Source of the DNA: Agrobacterium tumefaciens
Lineage (GTDB): Bacteria > Pseudomonadota > Alphaproteobacteria > Rhizobiales > Rhizobiaceae
Direction of reading: 5' to 3'
NCBI GenBank assembly: GCA_017744915.1
Contig: JAGIAH010000001.1
Location: 248,001-312,000, forward strand
DNA length: 64,000 bases
Part shown: piece after piece, positions 8,561 through 16,758 of the stretch
Layout of the letters: the number at the start of each line of letters is the position of its first letter
Numbering within the stretch: position 1 is the first letter of the stretch
Made by a program: the position numbers and the translations under genes
Notes under the pieces: generated by a model
What the model was told of the DNA's origin: nothing
What the model saw: only the letters and a program-made list of their open reading frames with translations
The model's database searches: none

Positions 8561-9469
8561 TCAGCGCGCCCGAAGTGCGCCGGCCACCTTGTGAATATGC
8601 GCCGCGCCGATGCCGCAGCAGCCGCCGATCATGGTTGCGCCGGCATCCGCCCAGGCGCAGGCAAAACGCGAATAGACATCGTCCGTCAGATCCGCACGCG
8701 TGCCATGCAGTCCCTCATTGGCGGCGGAATCGCCCTGTTCTCCCTCAAAGGCATTGGCATAAACGCCGATCTCGATGGATACGCCCTTTTTCCTGAAGAC
8801 GGCGTCCGCCGTCTCCACTGCGGCCTTCATCACCTCCGGCTTGCTGCAGTTGAAAAGAAGCGCTGCCGCTCCCGAGCCCGCGGCCCATTCGGCAGCGGCG
8901 CGTACGGTTTCGCCGGACCTGAGTTTCGGTTCACCGCCTTTCACCTGCTCCGGTTCATCATCCAGCGTGAAGGAAACCCAGAACGGTTTGCCCGTTTCCG
9001 CGACAGCCTGGCGCACGGCCTCCCCTTCGGCGATGAGGCTCAGCGTCTCACCAAGCCAGACATCGACATAAGAACCGAGATTGTCGACCAGAACCTTCAG
9101 ATAATCCTGAACGCGGGACGGATCAAAATTCTGCGGCTCGTAGGAGCCAAAAATCGGCGGCAATGAGCCGGCCACGGTGATCCTGCGGCCCGCTGCATCG
9201 GCAGCCTCGCGCGCAAGCCGGCCGGAGAGCGCGATCAGCGATGCGCCTTCCTTCCGGAAGCGTTCTTCGCCGATGTGAAACGGTACGAGCGCGTAGGAAT
9301 TGGTCGTGACGACATCGGCGCCGGCTTCGATGAATTCCGCATGCACCTGCCGGACTATTTCCGGGGCGTTGATGAGCGCCAGCGCCGACCATTCCGGCTG
9401 CTTCAGCTCCGCACCGAGCCGCTGCAATTCGCGGCTCATGCCGCCATCCAGAATACGAATATCGCTCAT
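8561..9469 (-). CDS. mmuM-like: homocysteine S-methyltransferase family protein
   Basis: 302-residue (beta/alpha)8-barrel methyltransferase. The zinc ligands of the family are present: a cysteine in LLFNCSKPEVM and the vicinal pair in GGCCGIGAAHI. The N-terminus ILDGGMSREL and GADVVTTNSYALVPF are also typical. MmuM moves a methyl group from S-methylmethionine or S-adenosylmethionine to homocysteine to make methionine. The gene is the last of a five-gene minus-strand cluster with a full polar amino acid ABC importer, which suggests that S-methylmethionine or a similar sulfonium compound is the imported substrate. Family is clear; the exact methyl donor is inferred. Confidence 0.87.
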   Translation of the reverse strand: MSDIRILDGGMSRELQRLGAELKQPEWSALALINAPEIVRQVHAEFIEAGADVVTTNSYALVPFHIGEERFRKEGASLIALSGRLAREAADAAGRRITVAGSLPPIFGSYEPQNFDPSRVQDYLKVLVDNLGSYVDVWLGETLSLIAEGEAVRQAVAETGKPFWVSFTLDDEPEQVKGGEPKLRSGETVRAAAEWAAGSGAAALLFNCSKPEVMKAAVETADAVFRKKGVSIEIGVYANAFEGEQGDSAANEGLHGTRADLTDDVYSRFACAWADAGATMIGGCCGIGAAHIHKVAGALRAR

Positions 9470-9487
9470 GGGAAACTCCTTGGTAAG

Positions 9488-10177
9488 CTATCTGCGCACC
9501 GGCACCTGCGCTTCGATGAAACCGAAGCAGCGGGCAATGATGGCGGTGAGGATGAGGTAAAAAACAGTGACGACGAACAGCGGTTCATAGACCAGCAGCG
9601 TATCCTGCCGCACCTTATAGGCGACGGCATAAAGATCCATAACGGTAACGGTGAAGGCAAGCGGCGTGGCTTTCAGCTGCATCACCACTTCGCCGGCAAT
9701 CGTCGGCAGCGCCGTACGGATCGCACGCGGTAGCCATATGCGCCGGGCAAGGGTGAAGCGGCCCATGCCGAAGGCTTTTCCCGCTTCCAGTTCGCCTTTC
9801 GGCACACCGAGCAGCGCGCCGCGCAGCACCTCGGCTTCATAGGCGGCATAATTCAAGGTGAAGCTGACAGCGGCAAAGAAAAAACCTTCGCGCAGCACCG
9901 GCCACAGGAAGCTCTGCCGCAAGCCGGGCACCATCGGCAACAGCGAGCCGACGCCATAATAAAGCAGCCAGAGCTGGATGAGCAGCGGCGTGCCCCGGAA
10001 GAAGGTGCAATAAGCCCGCGCCAGCGCCCGGGTCATCCGGCCGCCGCTGACCTGCGCGAAAGCAAGGCCGATCGCCAGAATGAAACCGAGGCTGACGGAG
10101 ATCACCAGCAGGGCCACGGTCTGCCACGCGCCCGTCAGCAGAAGCGGCCAGTATTTTTCGATCCAGGAAAAATTCAT
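9488..10177 (-). CDS. polar amino acid ABC transporter permease
   Basis: 229-residue HisM/GlnP-type permease. It has LLTGAWQTVALLVISVSLGF at the N-terminus, a signature region EVLRGALLGVPKGELEAGKAFGM that binds the ATPase, and the typical RIWLPRAIRTALPTIAGEVVM. An in-frame start exists at 10219 overlapping the upstream gene, but the ATG at 10177 has GAGGGTGGGG before it and gives the normal family length. It pairs with the next permease as the heterodimeric membrane part of the importer. Confidence 0.9.
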   Translation of the reverse strand: MNFSWIEKYWPLLLTGAWQTVALLVISVSLGFILAIGLAFAQVSGGRMTRALARAYCTFFRGTPLLIQLWLLYYGVGSLLPMVPGLRQSFLWPVLREGFFFAAVSFTLNYAAYEAEVLRGALLGVPKGELEAGKAFGMGRFTLARRIWLPRAIRTALPTIAGEVVMQLKATPLAFTVTVMDLYAVAYKVRQDTLLVYEPLFVVTVFYLILTAIIARCFGFIEAQVPVRR

Positions 10178-10187
10178 CGCCCCACCC

Positions 10188-10910
10188 TCACGCCAGAACC
10201 GGCTGGCCACGGCGGACACGCCGCTCGATCAGCCTGAAGACGCCATTGGAAACGAGCGTGATCGCCAGATACAACAGGGCGGCCGCCATGAAGAACAGAA
10301 AATACTGCTTTGTGCTGGCGCCGGCGAGACGGGTTGCGAGCGCCAGTTCCTGATATCCGACAACGGCGACCAGCGCGCTATCCTTGGTCACCGCAAGCCA
10401 GAGGTTGGAAAGACCCGGCAGGGCGTTCGGCAAAAGCGCAGGCAGAACGACACGACGAAACCTCAACAACGGCGACATGCCGAAGGCCCGCGCCGCTTCG
10501 ACCTGGCCGTTCGGTATCGCCAGTATCGCGCCGCGCAGCACTTCCGTCATGTATGCGCCCTGCACGAAGCCGAGCACCGCGACGGCGGCGACGAAACCGT
10601 TGACTTCCAGCGGCGGCAGGCCCGCCATCACAAGCAAACGGTTGAGGCCGTCGGTTCCGGCATAATAGAGCCCGACAATCAGGATCAATTCCGGGATGGA
10701 CCGGATCAGCGTCGTGTAAAGATTGAGGATGAAACCGAGCGGCCGGTTGTTCGAGAGCTTGCCCAGGGCGCCCGCCATGCCGATGACGATACCGATGACA
10801 TAGGCCCCGGCGGAAATGGCAAGCGTCGAGAGCGCTCCAGTCAGCAGCGTGCCGCCCCATCCCGGAGGATAGGGAGACAAAAGCTGCACCATGTTTTCGA
10901 AACTTGCCAT
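10188..10910 (-). CDS. polar amino acid ABC transporter permease
   Basis: 240-residue permease of the HisQ/ArtQ type. It has GGTLLTGALSTLAISAGAYVIG, EVLRGAILAIPNGQVEAARAFGM (ATPase contact) and VVLPALLPNALPGLSNLWL. Four to five membrane segments are evident. It is 18 bases downstream of the binding-protein gene and next to a second permease of the same type, so both serve the same importer. Confidence 0.92.
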   Translation of the reverse strand: MASFENMVQLLSPYPPGWGGTLLTGALSTLAISAGAYVIGIVIGMAGALGKLSNNRPLGFILNLYTTLIRSIPELILIVGLYYAGTDGLNRLLVMAGLPPLEVNGFVAAVAVLGFVQGAYMTEVLRGAILAIPNGQVEAARAFGMSPLLRFRRVVLPALLPNALPGLSNLWLAVTKDSALVAVVGYQELALATRLAGASTKQYFLFFMAAALLYLAITLVSNGVFRLIERRVRRGQPVLA

Positions 10911-10928
10911 TTGCGGGATCTGTCGAGC

Positions 10929-11702
10929 TTACTTCGCGCCGTAGATATCGAAGCTGAAGTATTTCTTCGTGATCTCGTCATATTTGCCGCTGGCGCGGAC
11001 GGCAGCGAGGGCGGCATTCAGCTTCTGCTTCAGTTCCGCGTCGTCCTTGCGAATGCCACCGGAAACGCCAAGGCCGAGGATTTCCGGATCGTCGGCGACA
11101 TTGCCCGCATCTGCACAGCAATCCTTGCCGGCATCGCTTTTCAGGAATGCATCGAGAACGAGCGAGTCGCCGAACACATAGTCGATACGGCCGGCCGCCA
11201 GATCCTGGAAAGCCTCGTCCAGCGTCTGGTAGGTCTTCTCGTCGGCCGCATCCTTGAAATATTTCGCGTAATAGGCGGACTGGATGGTGGCGACCTGAAT
11301 GCCAATGGTCTTGCCCTTCACGTCCTCGGCCGTCGCGCCCGGCTTTCCGTCCTTGGCGCCGATCAGCTTGCTCGGCGTGTTGTAATATTTGTCGGTGAAG
11401 TCGATGACCGCCTGGCGTTCCTGCGTGTTGGACATGGAAGACCAGATCACATCGAACTTCTTGGTTTCCAGCGCCGGGATAAGCCCATCCCAGGAAAGCG
11501 CGACGATGGAGCATTTCTCCTTCATTTCGGCACAGACGGCATCCATCAGGTCGATTTCCCAGCCATGCCACTTGCCGCTGGCGTCCTGCGCAAAAAAGGG
11601 CGGATAGCTCTCATTCATGACACCGAAGCGGACTTCGGCGCTGGCGGAAAAAGCGGATAGTGCAAAAGCCGTTCCGGCCAGCAACGAGGCGACGAATTTC
11701 AT
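10929..11702 (-). CDS. periplasmic polar amino acid-binding protein (SBP family 3)
   Basis: 257 residues with signal peptide MKFVASLLAGTAFALSAFSA, cleaved near SASA-EV. The mature protein follows the family 3 pattern: VMNESYPPFFAQDASGKWHGWEIDLMDAV, then IPALETKKFDVIWSSMS and GKTIGIQVATIQSAYY. One cysteine pair (KDCCAD) is unusual for the family. The frame is open upstream to 11765, but the start at 11702 has AGGAGAATGAA and opens with the signal peptide. It sits between the ATPase gene (29 bases upstream) and the permeases. Confidence 0.92.
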   Translation of the reverse strand: MKFVASLLAGTAFALSAFSASAEVRFGVMNESYPPFFAQDASGKWHGWEIDLMDAVCAEMKEKCSIVALSWDGLIPALETKKFDVIWSSMSNTQERQAVIDFTDKYYNTPSKLIGAKDGKPGATAEDVKGKTIGIQVATIQSAYYAKYFKDAADEKTYQTLDEAFQDLAAGRIDYVFGDSLVLDAFLKSDAGKDCCADAGNVADDPEILGLGVSGGIRKDDAELKQKLNAALAAVRASGKYDEITKKYFSFDIYGAK

Positions 11703-11731
11703 TTCATTCTCCTGTGACGAAAGACGTAAGA

Positions 11732-12511
11732 TCAATTGATGAGTGTGCCGGTGAATTCCCGGCACCTGGCGCTGAGGGGATTGCCGAATATCTGTTCCGG
11801 CGGGCCTTCTTCCTCGACGCGGCCCTGATGCAGAAACATGACGTGGCTCGATACATCGCGTGCAAAGCGCATCTCATGGGTGACCAGAAGCATGGTGCGG
11901 CCCTCATCTGCGAGATCGCGGATGACCTTCAGCACCTCTCCCACCAGTTCTGGGTCCAGCGCCGAGGTGGGCTCGTCGAACAGCATCACGGCGGGCTCAA
12001 CACAGAGCGCGCGGGCAATCGCGGCCCGCTGCTGCTGCCCACCGGAAAGAAAGGCCGGATAGGCATCCTTTTTCGCGTAAAGGCCGACCTTGTGCAGCAG
12101 CGCTTCAGCCTTTTCGACAGCCTCCGCCCGCTTTACGCCCATGACATGCACCGGTGCCTCGATGATGTTTTCGAGCACGGTGCGGTGCGCCCACAAATTG
12201 AAATTCTGGAAAACCATACCGAGGCCGGTGCGCAGACGCTCCACCTGCCGCCAGCTCTGCGGCACGGCCTTGCCATGCCGGTCCCGTTTCATGGCCACTT
12301 CCTCGCCATTCACGATCACCCTGCCCCGGTCCGGAATTTCAAGGAAGTTGATGCAACGCAAAAACGTGCTCTTGCCGGAACCGGAAGAACCGATGATGGA
12401 AATGACGTCACCCTTGTGGGCGGTGAGCGAGATGCCTTTGAGGACTTCATGTGTGCCGAAACCCTTGTGGATATCATCCACGGCAAGGGCGCAGGGGGCT
12501 TCAGCGGTCAT
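11732..12511 (-). CDS. polar amino acid ABC transporter ATP-binding protein
   Basis: 259-residue cytoplasmic ATPase of the HisP/GlnQ family. It shows Walker A GSSGSGKST, Q-loop region GMVFQNFNLWAHRTVLEN, signature [15 protein letters not shown], Walker [16 protein letters not shown] and H-loop LLVTHEMRFARDVSSH. It is the first gene of the importer cluster. Upstream (12548-12563) lies the inverted repeat TGTAC-N6-GTACA, a possible operator. Confidence 0.94.
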   Translation of the reverse strand: MTAEAPCALAVDDIHKGFGTHEVLKGISLTAHKGDVISIIGSSGSGKSTFLRCINFLEIPDRGRVIVNGEEVAMKRDRHGKAVPQSWRQVERLRTGLGMVFQNFNLWAHRTVLENIIEAPVHVMGVKRAEAVEKAEALLHKVGLYAKKDAYPAFLSGGQQQRAAIARALCVEPAVMLFDEPTSALDPELVGEVLKVIRDLADEGRTMLLVTHEMRFARDVSSHVMFLHQGRVEEEGPPEQIFGNPLSARCREFTGTLIN

Positions 12512-12547
12512 TTAAACGGTCCTGACTCGGTCAATAGGCTGCGAATG

Positions 12548-12563
12548 TGTACCAAAGCGTACA
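12548..12563. promoter_or_regulatory. inverted repeat upstream of the amino acid importer
   Basis: TGTAC and GTACA are separated by six bases, 37 bases before the ATPase start codon. It looks like a binding site for a dimeric regulator; no matching regulator gene is adjacent, so its role is unassigned. The rest of the 226-base gap up to 12737 shows no gene. Confidence 0.35.
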
Positions 12564-12708
12564 TTTTCTGACGCGGAAATAACCGCTCTATTGCACGATC
12601 AAAAGGAAAAAACATTCTGCCGGCGCGAAAAGAAACAAAATTGCGCACCATGACGGCTATCGAGCCACAAGCCGCGCAGCCGAGACATCCGGGCCGCCGG
12701 TGTCGTCA

Positions 12709-12735
12709 CCGCCACCGGTTTGCCACCAGTGGCGG
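12709..12735 (-). terminator. hairpin after the hasE-like gene
   Basis: CCGCCAC (12709-12715) pairs with GTGGCGG (12729-12735), three bases beyond the stop codon of the last hemophore-export gene. No T-run follows, so factor-dependent termination or 3'-end protection are both possible. Confidence 0.4.
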
Positions 12736-12737
12736 CG

Positions 12738-14051
12738 CTATTCCTCGCGGAAAGCGCGGCTGATCTGGTCCGTCAGGGGTTTCGCGATATAGGACAGCGC
12801 CGTCCTCTCGGTGGTCTGGATGAATGCCTCGGCCGGCATGCCCGGCACCAGCGGGGCATTGTTCAGCTTCTCCCGCTCGGTGGCCGGCACGGAAATCCGC
12901 GCCAGATAATAGGAGAGGCCGGTGCGCTGATCGGTGGTGATATCCGCCGCGATGCGGCTGACATGGCCTTCGAGTTCCGGCGTGACGCGCTGGTTGAAGG
13001 CGCTCATGCGCAGCATGGCTCTCTGCCCCACCTGCAACTGGTCGATATCCTTCGGCACGATCTGCACCTCAAGCGCCAGCTCGTCCCCGTCAGGCACGAT
13101 GAGCATGATCGGATCGGCCGGCGTCACGACGCCACCGACGGTGTGCACGGCCATTTCATGCACCATGCCGGATTGCGGCGCGATGATATCGATGCGCTTC
13201 AATTCGTCTTCGGCGGCGACCTTGCGTTCGACGAATTCACCCATCTGGGCCTGTATTTCGCGCAGTTCCCGCCCGACCTCGGTGCGCAATTCCTGATCGA
13301 TCTGCAGGATCTGCAGTTTCGTTTCGGTGATGCGCCCCGCGGTCTGCGCCTGATAGGCGATTTTTTCACCGCGTTCGCCGCCAAAAGTCGCGGCCTGCGT
13401 CTGCAGGCTGTTCAGCCGCTGCACGGAGACGACACCCTGTTCGCGTAGGGATTTCTGCGAGGTGATTTCCGCCTCCAGCACGGCAAGGCCTTTATCATAG
13501 GCGACTTCCTGCGCCCGCAACCCTTCGATTTCATGCTCGAACTGGGTGATGCGTTCGGCAAGCTGCGCCTTGCGCCCCTCGCGGTAGGATTTGCGGAATT
13601 CAAACAGCTTCGTTTCGCTGCGCATGGCGGAAGCGACATCGGGATCATCCCGGCGCGCCATCAGGGCCTGCGGGAAGAGGAGTTCCGGCAGATCGTCGCG
13701 CTCAGCCTCCAGCCTTGCCATGCGCGCACCCAGCTCATCCAGACGCTTGGTCACGATGGCGAGATTGGCACGGGTCTGGGTCGCATCGAGACGCATGACG
13801 ACATCGCCGCTCTTCACCCTGTCGCCTTCATTCACCAGAATTTCGCCGACGACCCCACCCTTCGGGTGCTGCACCTTCTTTATATAGGAATCCACCACCA
13901 GATGGCCGGAAGCGACCACCGCGCCGGCAAGATTGGTCGTCGCGGCCCAGCCGCCGACGCCGGCCAACAACACAACACCTGCGGCAAGGCCGGCCAGAAG
14001 ATGTTTGTGGATGGAACGGGACACATGGGTTCGCTGGTCAATGTTTGACAT
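12738..14051 (-). CDS. hasE-like: type I secretion membrane fusion protein (HlyD/HasE/PrtE family)
   Basis: 437-residue periplasmic adaptor linking the inner-membrane exporter to a TolC-type outer-membrane channel. One membrane segment near the N-terminus (HLLAGLAAGVVLLAGVGGWA, about 17-36) is followed by a lipoyl-like half (GGVVGEILVNEGDRVKSGDVVMRLDATQT), a long coiled coil (about residues 90-260, rich in E, R, Q and L) and the second half IIAPQSGMVHEMAVHTVGGV. The start at 14051 overlaps the exporter ATPase gene by 14 bases and has GGAAGGAGACGCGG upstream. It is the last gene of the has-type operon. No outer-membrane TolC homologue is in the window. Confidence 0.92.
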   Translation of the reverse strand: MSNIDQRTHVSRSIHKHLLAGLAAGVVLLAGVGGWAATTNLAGAVVASGHLVVDSYIKKVQHPKGGVVGEILVNEGDRVKSGDVVMRLDATQTRANLAIVTKRLDELGARMARLEAERDDLPELLFPQALMARRDDPDVASAMRSETKLFEFRKSYREGRKAQLAERITQFEHEIEGLRAQEVAYDKGLAVLEAEITSQKSLREQGVVSVQRLNSLQTQAATFGGERGEKIAYQAQTAGRITETKLQILQIDQELRTEVGRELREIQAQMGEFVERKVAAEDELKRIDIIAPQSGMVHEMAVHTVGGVVTPADPIMLIVPDGDELALEVQIVPKDIDQLQVGQRAMLRMSAFNQRVTPELEGHVSRIAADITTDQRTGLSYYLARISVPATEREKLNNAPLVPGMPAEAFIQTTERTALSYIAKPLTDQISRAFREE

Positions 14052-15885
14052 CCGCGTCTCCTTCCTGACCGTTCTCCTCCGGAGCTTCTTCCAGCACCGC
14101 CACCTGAGACTGGGCATTGGCAACGACGCGCAGCGGTGAAACCGTCTGGGCAGATGCGCTGAAACCCTTGATCGCCTGCACCTGCGGAACGCGCAGCACT
14201 TTCGACAGCACCTCGTCGCGCGGGCCGAAGGCCTTCATCCGCCCCTCTTCCATCATCAAGATGAAATCGACCGCGCCGATGGCGCTCGGCCGGTGGGCGA
14301 CGACAACGGCAATGCCGCCCCGCGCCTTGACCGAAGCGATCGCCCGGACCACGGCGGCCTCACCTTCCGCATCGAGATTGGCGTTCGGTTCATCCAGCAC
14401 CACGATGAAGGGATCGCCGTAAAGCGCGCGGGCAAGACCGATGCGCTGGCGCTGCCCGGCCGAAAGCGCGGACCCCGCCTCACCGATATCGCTGTCATAA
14501 CCCTTTTCGAAACGCAGGATCAGCTCATGCGCACCGGCCGCCCTGGCGGCCGCGATGATGGCTTCGGGATCTGGATTGTCCTCGAAACGGGAGATGTTTT
14601 CGGCGATCGTGCCATCGAAAAGCTCGACGCCCTGCGGCAGATAACCGATATGGCGGCCGAGTGCGGCGCGATCCCATTGATCGAAACTCGCGCCGTCCAG
14701 GCGCACCTTGCCGGTGGCCGGCATCCAGGCGCCTGTGAGGATGCGCGAAAGCGTGGATTTGCCCGAGCCGGAGGGGCCGATGACGCCGAGCGCATTTCCG
14801 GCGGTTACGATGAAGCCAAGCCCGGTGACGGTCGGTTTTCTTTCTCCCGGCGGGACGATGGTGACGTTTTCGACCCGCAACTCCTTTTCAGGCCTCGGCA
14901 GCGCCATGGCGGCGGCATTGGCCGGCATCTGCGCGAAAAGCCCCTTCAGCCGCGCCCAGCTCTGCCGGGCAGCCACGAAGGACTTCCAGTTGGAGATGGC
15001 AAGATCAACGGGCGCCAGGGCCCGGCCCATCATGATGGAACTGGCGATCATCACGCCGCCCGAGGCTTCCTGGTTGATGACCAGCCACGCGCCGACCGCA
15101 AGGATGGCCGATTGCAGTACGACCCGCAGGGATTTCGCGATATTGCCGAGACCACCGGCCACGTCACCCGCCTTGCGGTTGGCGACGAGATAAGCCTCGT
15201 TGGAATTCTGCCAGCGTTTGCCGAGCCTGCCGCCAAGCCCCATGGCCTGCACGACCTCGGCATTGCGGCGCGAGGTTTCCAATTGCCGGTTGCGCGCCAT
15301 GTTTTCCACAATGGTGTCGCGGATCGGCTTCTGTGAAAAGATGTTGGTCAGGATCGTGAGGGAGACGAGCAATACGGCGCCGGCGAGCGCGGTCACGCCG
15401 ATCCAGACATGGAAGAGAAAACAAATACCGAGATAAAGCGGCATCCACGGCAGATCAAAAAAGGCGGTCGGCCCCGTGCCGGATAGAAACCCGCGCACAT
15501 TGTCGAGATCGCGCAACGGCTGCAGACCATCGCCCGGCATGCGGTTGACGAGCGGCAGGCGCACCACGGCATCATGCACCCTGCCGGAATAACGCATGTC
15601 GAAATCTTCGCCGATACGGATCAGCACCCGGGCGCGAATGATATCGAGCAGGCACTGAAAACCGTAAAGGCCAAGCGCCAGAAGGGCGAGCCCGATAAGC
15701 GTCGGCAGGCTGCCGCTGGCCAGCACCCGGTCATAGACCTGCAGCATGAAGAGCGGCGACGTCAGCGCCAGTATATTGACCACGCCGCTGACGAGCGCGA
15801 CGCCGAGAAATGTGCTTTTGAGGGGCGAAACAACCGCCGCAGTGAGGGACTGCGGCGGCGTCTGCTGGTGGTTTTGAAATCCCAC
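14038..15885 (-). CDS. hasD-like: type I secretion ABC exporter (HasD/PrtD family)
   Basis: 615-residue fusion of a membrane domain (about residues 20-300) and an ATPase domain. Walker A is GPSGSGKST (about 370-378), the signature is LSAGQRQRIGLARAL, Walker B is FIVVLDEPNANLD and the H-loop is VVVAHRPSAI. There is no N-terminal peptidase domain, so its substrate should carry an uncleaved C-terminal signal, as for HasA and serralysins. It lies 14 bases after the HasA-like gene, its likely cargo. Confidence 0.94.
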   Translation of the reverse strand: MGFQNHQQTPPQSLTAAVVSPLKSTFLGVALVSGVVNILALTSPLFMLQVYDRVLASGSLPTLIGLALLALGLYGFQCLLDIIRARVLIRIGEDFDMRYSGRVHDAVVRLPLVNRMPGDGLQPLRDLDNVRGFLSGTGPTAFFDLPWMPLYLGICFLFHVWIGVTALAGAVLLVSLTILTNIFSQKPIRDTIVENMARNRQLETSRRNAEVVQAMGLGGRLGKRWQNSNEAYLVANRKAGDVAGGLGNIAKSLRVVLQSAILAVGAWLVINQEASGGVMIASSIMMGRALAPVDLAISNWKSFVAARQSWARLKGLFAQMPANAAAMALPRPEKELRVENVTIVPPGERKPTVTGLGFIVTAGNALGVIGPSGSGKSTLSRILTGAWMPATGKVRLDGASFDQWDRAALGRHIGYLPQGVELFDGTIAENISRFEDNPDPEAIIAAARAAGAHELILRFEKGYDSDIGEAGSALSAGQRQRIGLARALYGDPFIVVLDEPNANLDAEGEAAVVRAIASVKARGGIAVVVAHRPSAIGAVDFILMMEEGRMKAFGPRDEVLSKVLRVPQVQAIKGFSASAQTVSPLRVVANAQSQVAVLEEAPEENGQEGDADVKH

Positions 15886-15899
15886 AGCTTGATTTTCCT

Positions 15900-16655
15900 T
15901 TACGCGGCAAGCGCCGTTGCGCTGGCGAAAATAAAGTCCGATGCGTCGAGCACATTTGCATCGACGCCATTCAGCGTGATGGAGACGGACGTGTCTGTGG
16001 CCGAAAGGATAACGGCATTTCCGCTATCATTATACCACAACAAATCGTCCACCGATGTTGCGCCCCAGGCGGAGACATCAAGCGTATCCGTACCGTCCTG
16101 ATAACCGTATGTTCCGGTCGGGCCAGCCGTCACAATGTCGTTGCCGCCGGAGAATACGAACGTATCCGCGCCGGCAAAGCCGGTCAGAGTATTGGAGGCA
16201 GCCGTATCCTCGATGACCGTGCCGGTGGCCGCGAAGTAGTCATAGAAACCGGCCAGCGAGCCGAAGCGGGCGAGCTGGTAAACGGCGAGATCGAGAAGAT
16301 CGCGCGCGCCGGCCAGCGAATAGGCGCCATCGGGATCGATCAGCAATTCCTGCTGGCTGACCGCGATGCCGCTGGTGGACTGGCTGTAGCCGGTACCGAG
16401 AACGATGCTGTCGACCGAACCCGTCAGGCTGCCCTGGGAGTACTGCAGGGCGCCGCTCATGACGATGCCCTTGCCGCCGGAGCTGCCATCGCCCCATGCC
16501 TCATAGGTCGTGTTCGGATCGATGGTGGTGGTGGCGAGAGAGCTGGTCTGAGCGTCGTAGAACGCACCGTAGGTCGAACCGAAACCGCTCGTCCAACCGT
16601 TGAGGTAACCGATCAGGTCGGAGGAAGACTGCGTCAGTTGAATTGTGGTAGCCAT
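15900..16655 (-). CDS. hasA-like: HasA-like secreted hemophore with RTX-type C-terminal region
   Basis: 251 residues with no N-terminal signal peptide, no cysteine and no histidine. Residues 1 to about 150 follow the HasA fold pattern: SDLIGYLNGWTSGFGSTYG at the start, then GIVMSGALQY and GSLTGSVDSIVLGTGYS. Tyr72 aligns by eye with heme ligand Tyr75 of Serratia HasA and Gln36 falls near the position of His32, but the His83 partner is absent. Residues 152-251 (SNTLTGFAGADTFVFSGGND, YQDGTDTLDVSAWG, LDASDFIFA) look like a serralysin/RTX C-terminal secretion region, ending in LAA. It lies between the receptor and exporter genes, as in the Serratia has operon. AAAGGAG precedes the start. Heme as ligand is inferred. 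Confidence 0.8.
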   Translation of the reverse strand: MATTIQLTQSSSDLIGYLNGWTSGFGSTYGAFYDAQTSSLATTTIDPNTTYEAWGDGSSGGKGIVMSGALQYSQGSLTGSVDSIVLGTGYSQSTSGIAVSQQELLIDPDGAYSLAGARDLLDLAVYQLARFGSLAGFYDYFAATGTVIEDTAASNTLTGFAGADTFVFSGGNDIVTAGPTGTYGYQDGTDTLDVSAWGATSVDDLLWYNDSGNAVILSATDTSVSITLNGVDANVLDASDFIFASATALAA

Positions 16656-16714
16656 AGGTGTACTCCTTTGCTGGCCAATAGAGGTACCTTCGTCCTGTAG
16701 CGAAGGCGTTTCAT

Positions 16715-16744
16715 CTCCGGGACGGGCTGCAACCCAGCCCGGAG
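16715..16744 (-). other. stem-loop between receptor and HasA-like genes
   Basis: CTCCGGG and CCCGGAG flank an inner GGGCTG/CAGCCC pair in the 103-base gap between the two genes. It could stop or process the transcript so that receptor and secreted protein are made at different levels. Confidence 0.4.
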
Positions 16745-16758
16745 AATTCTTCCGCTTC

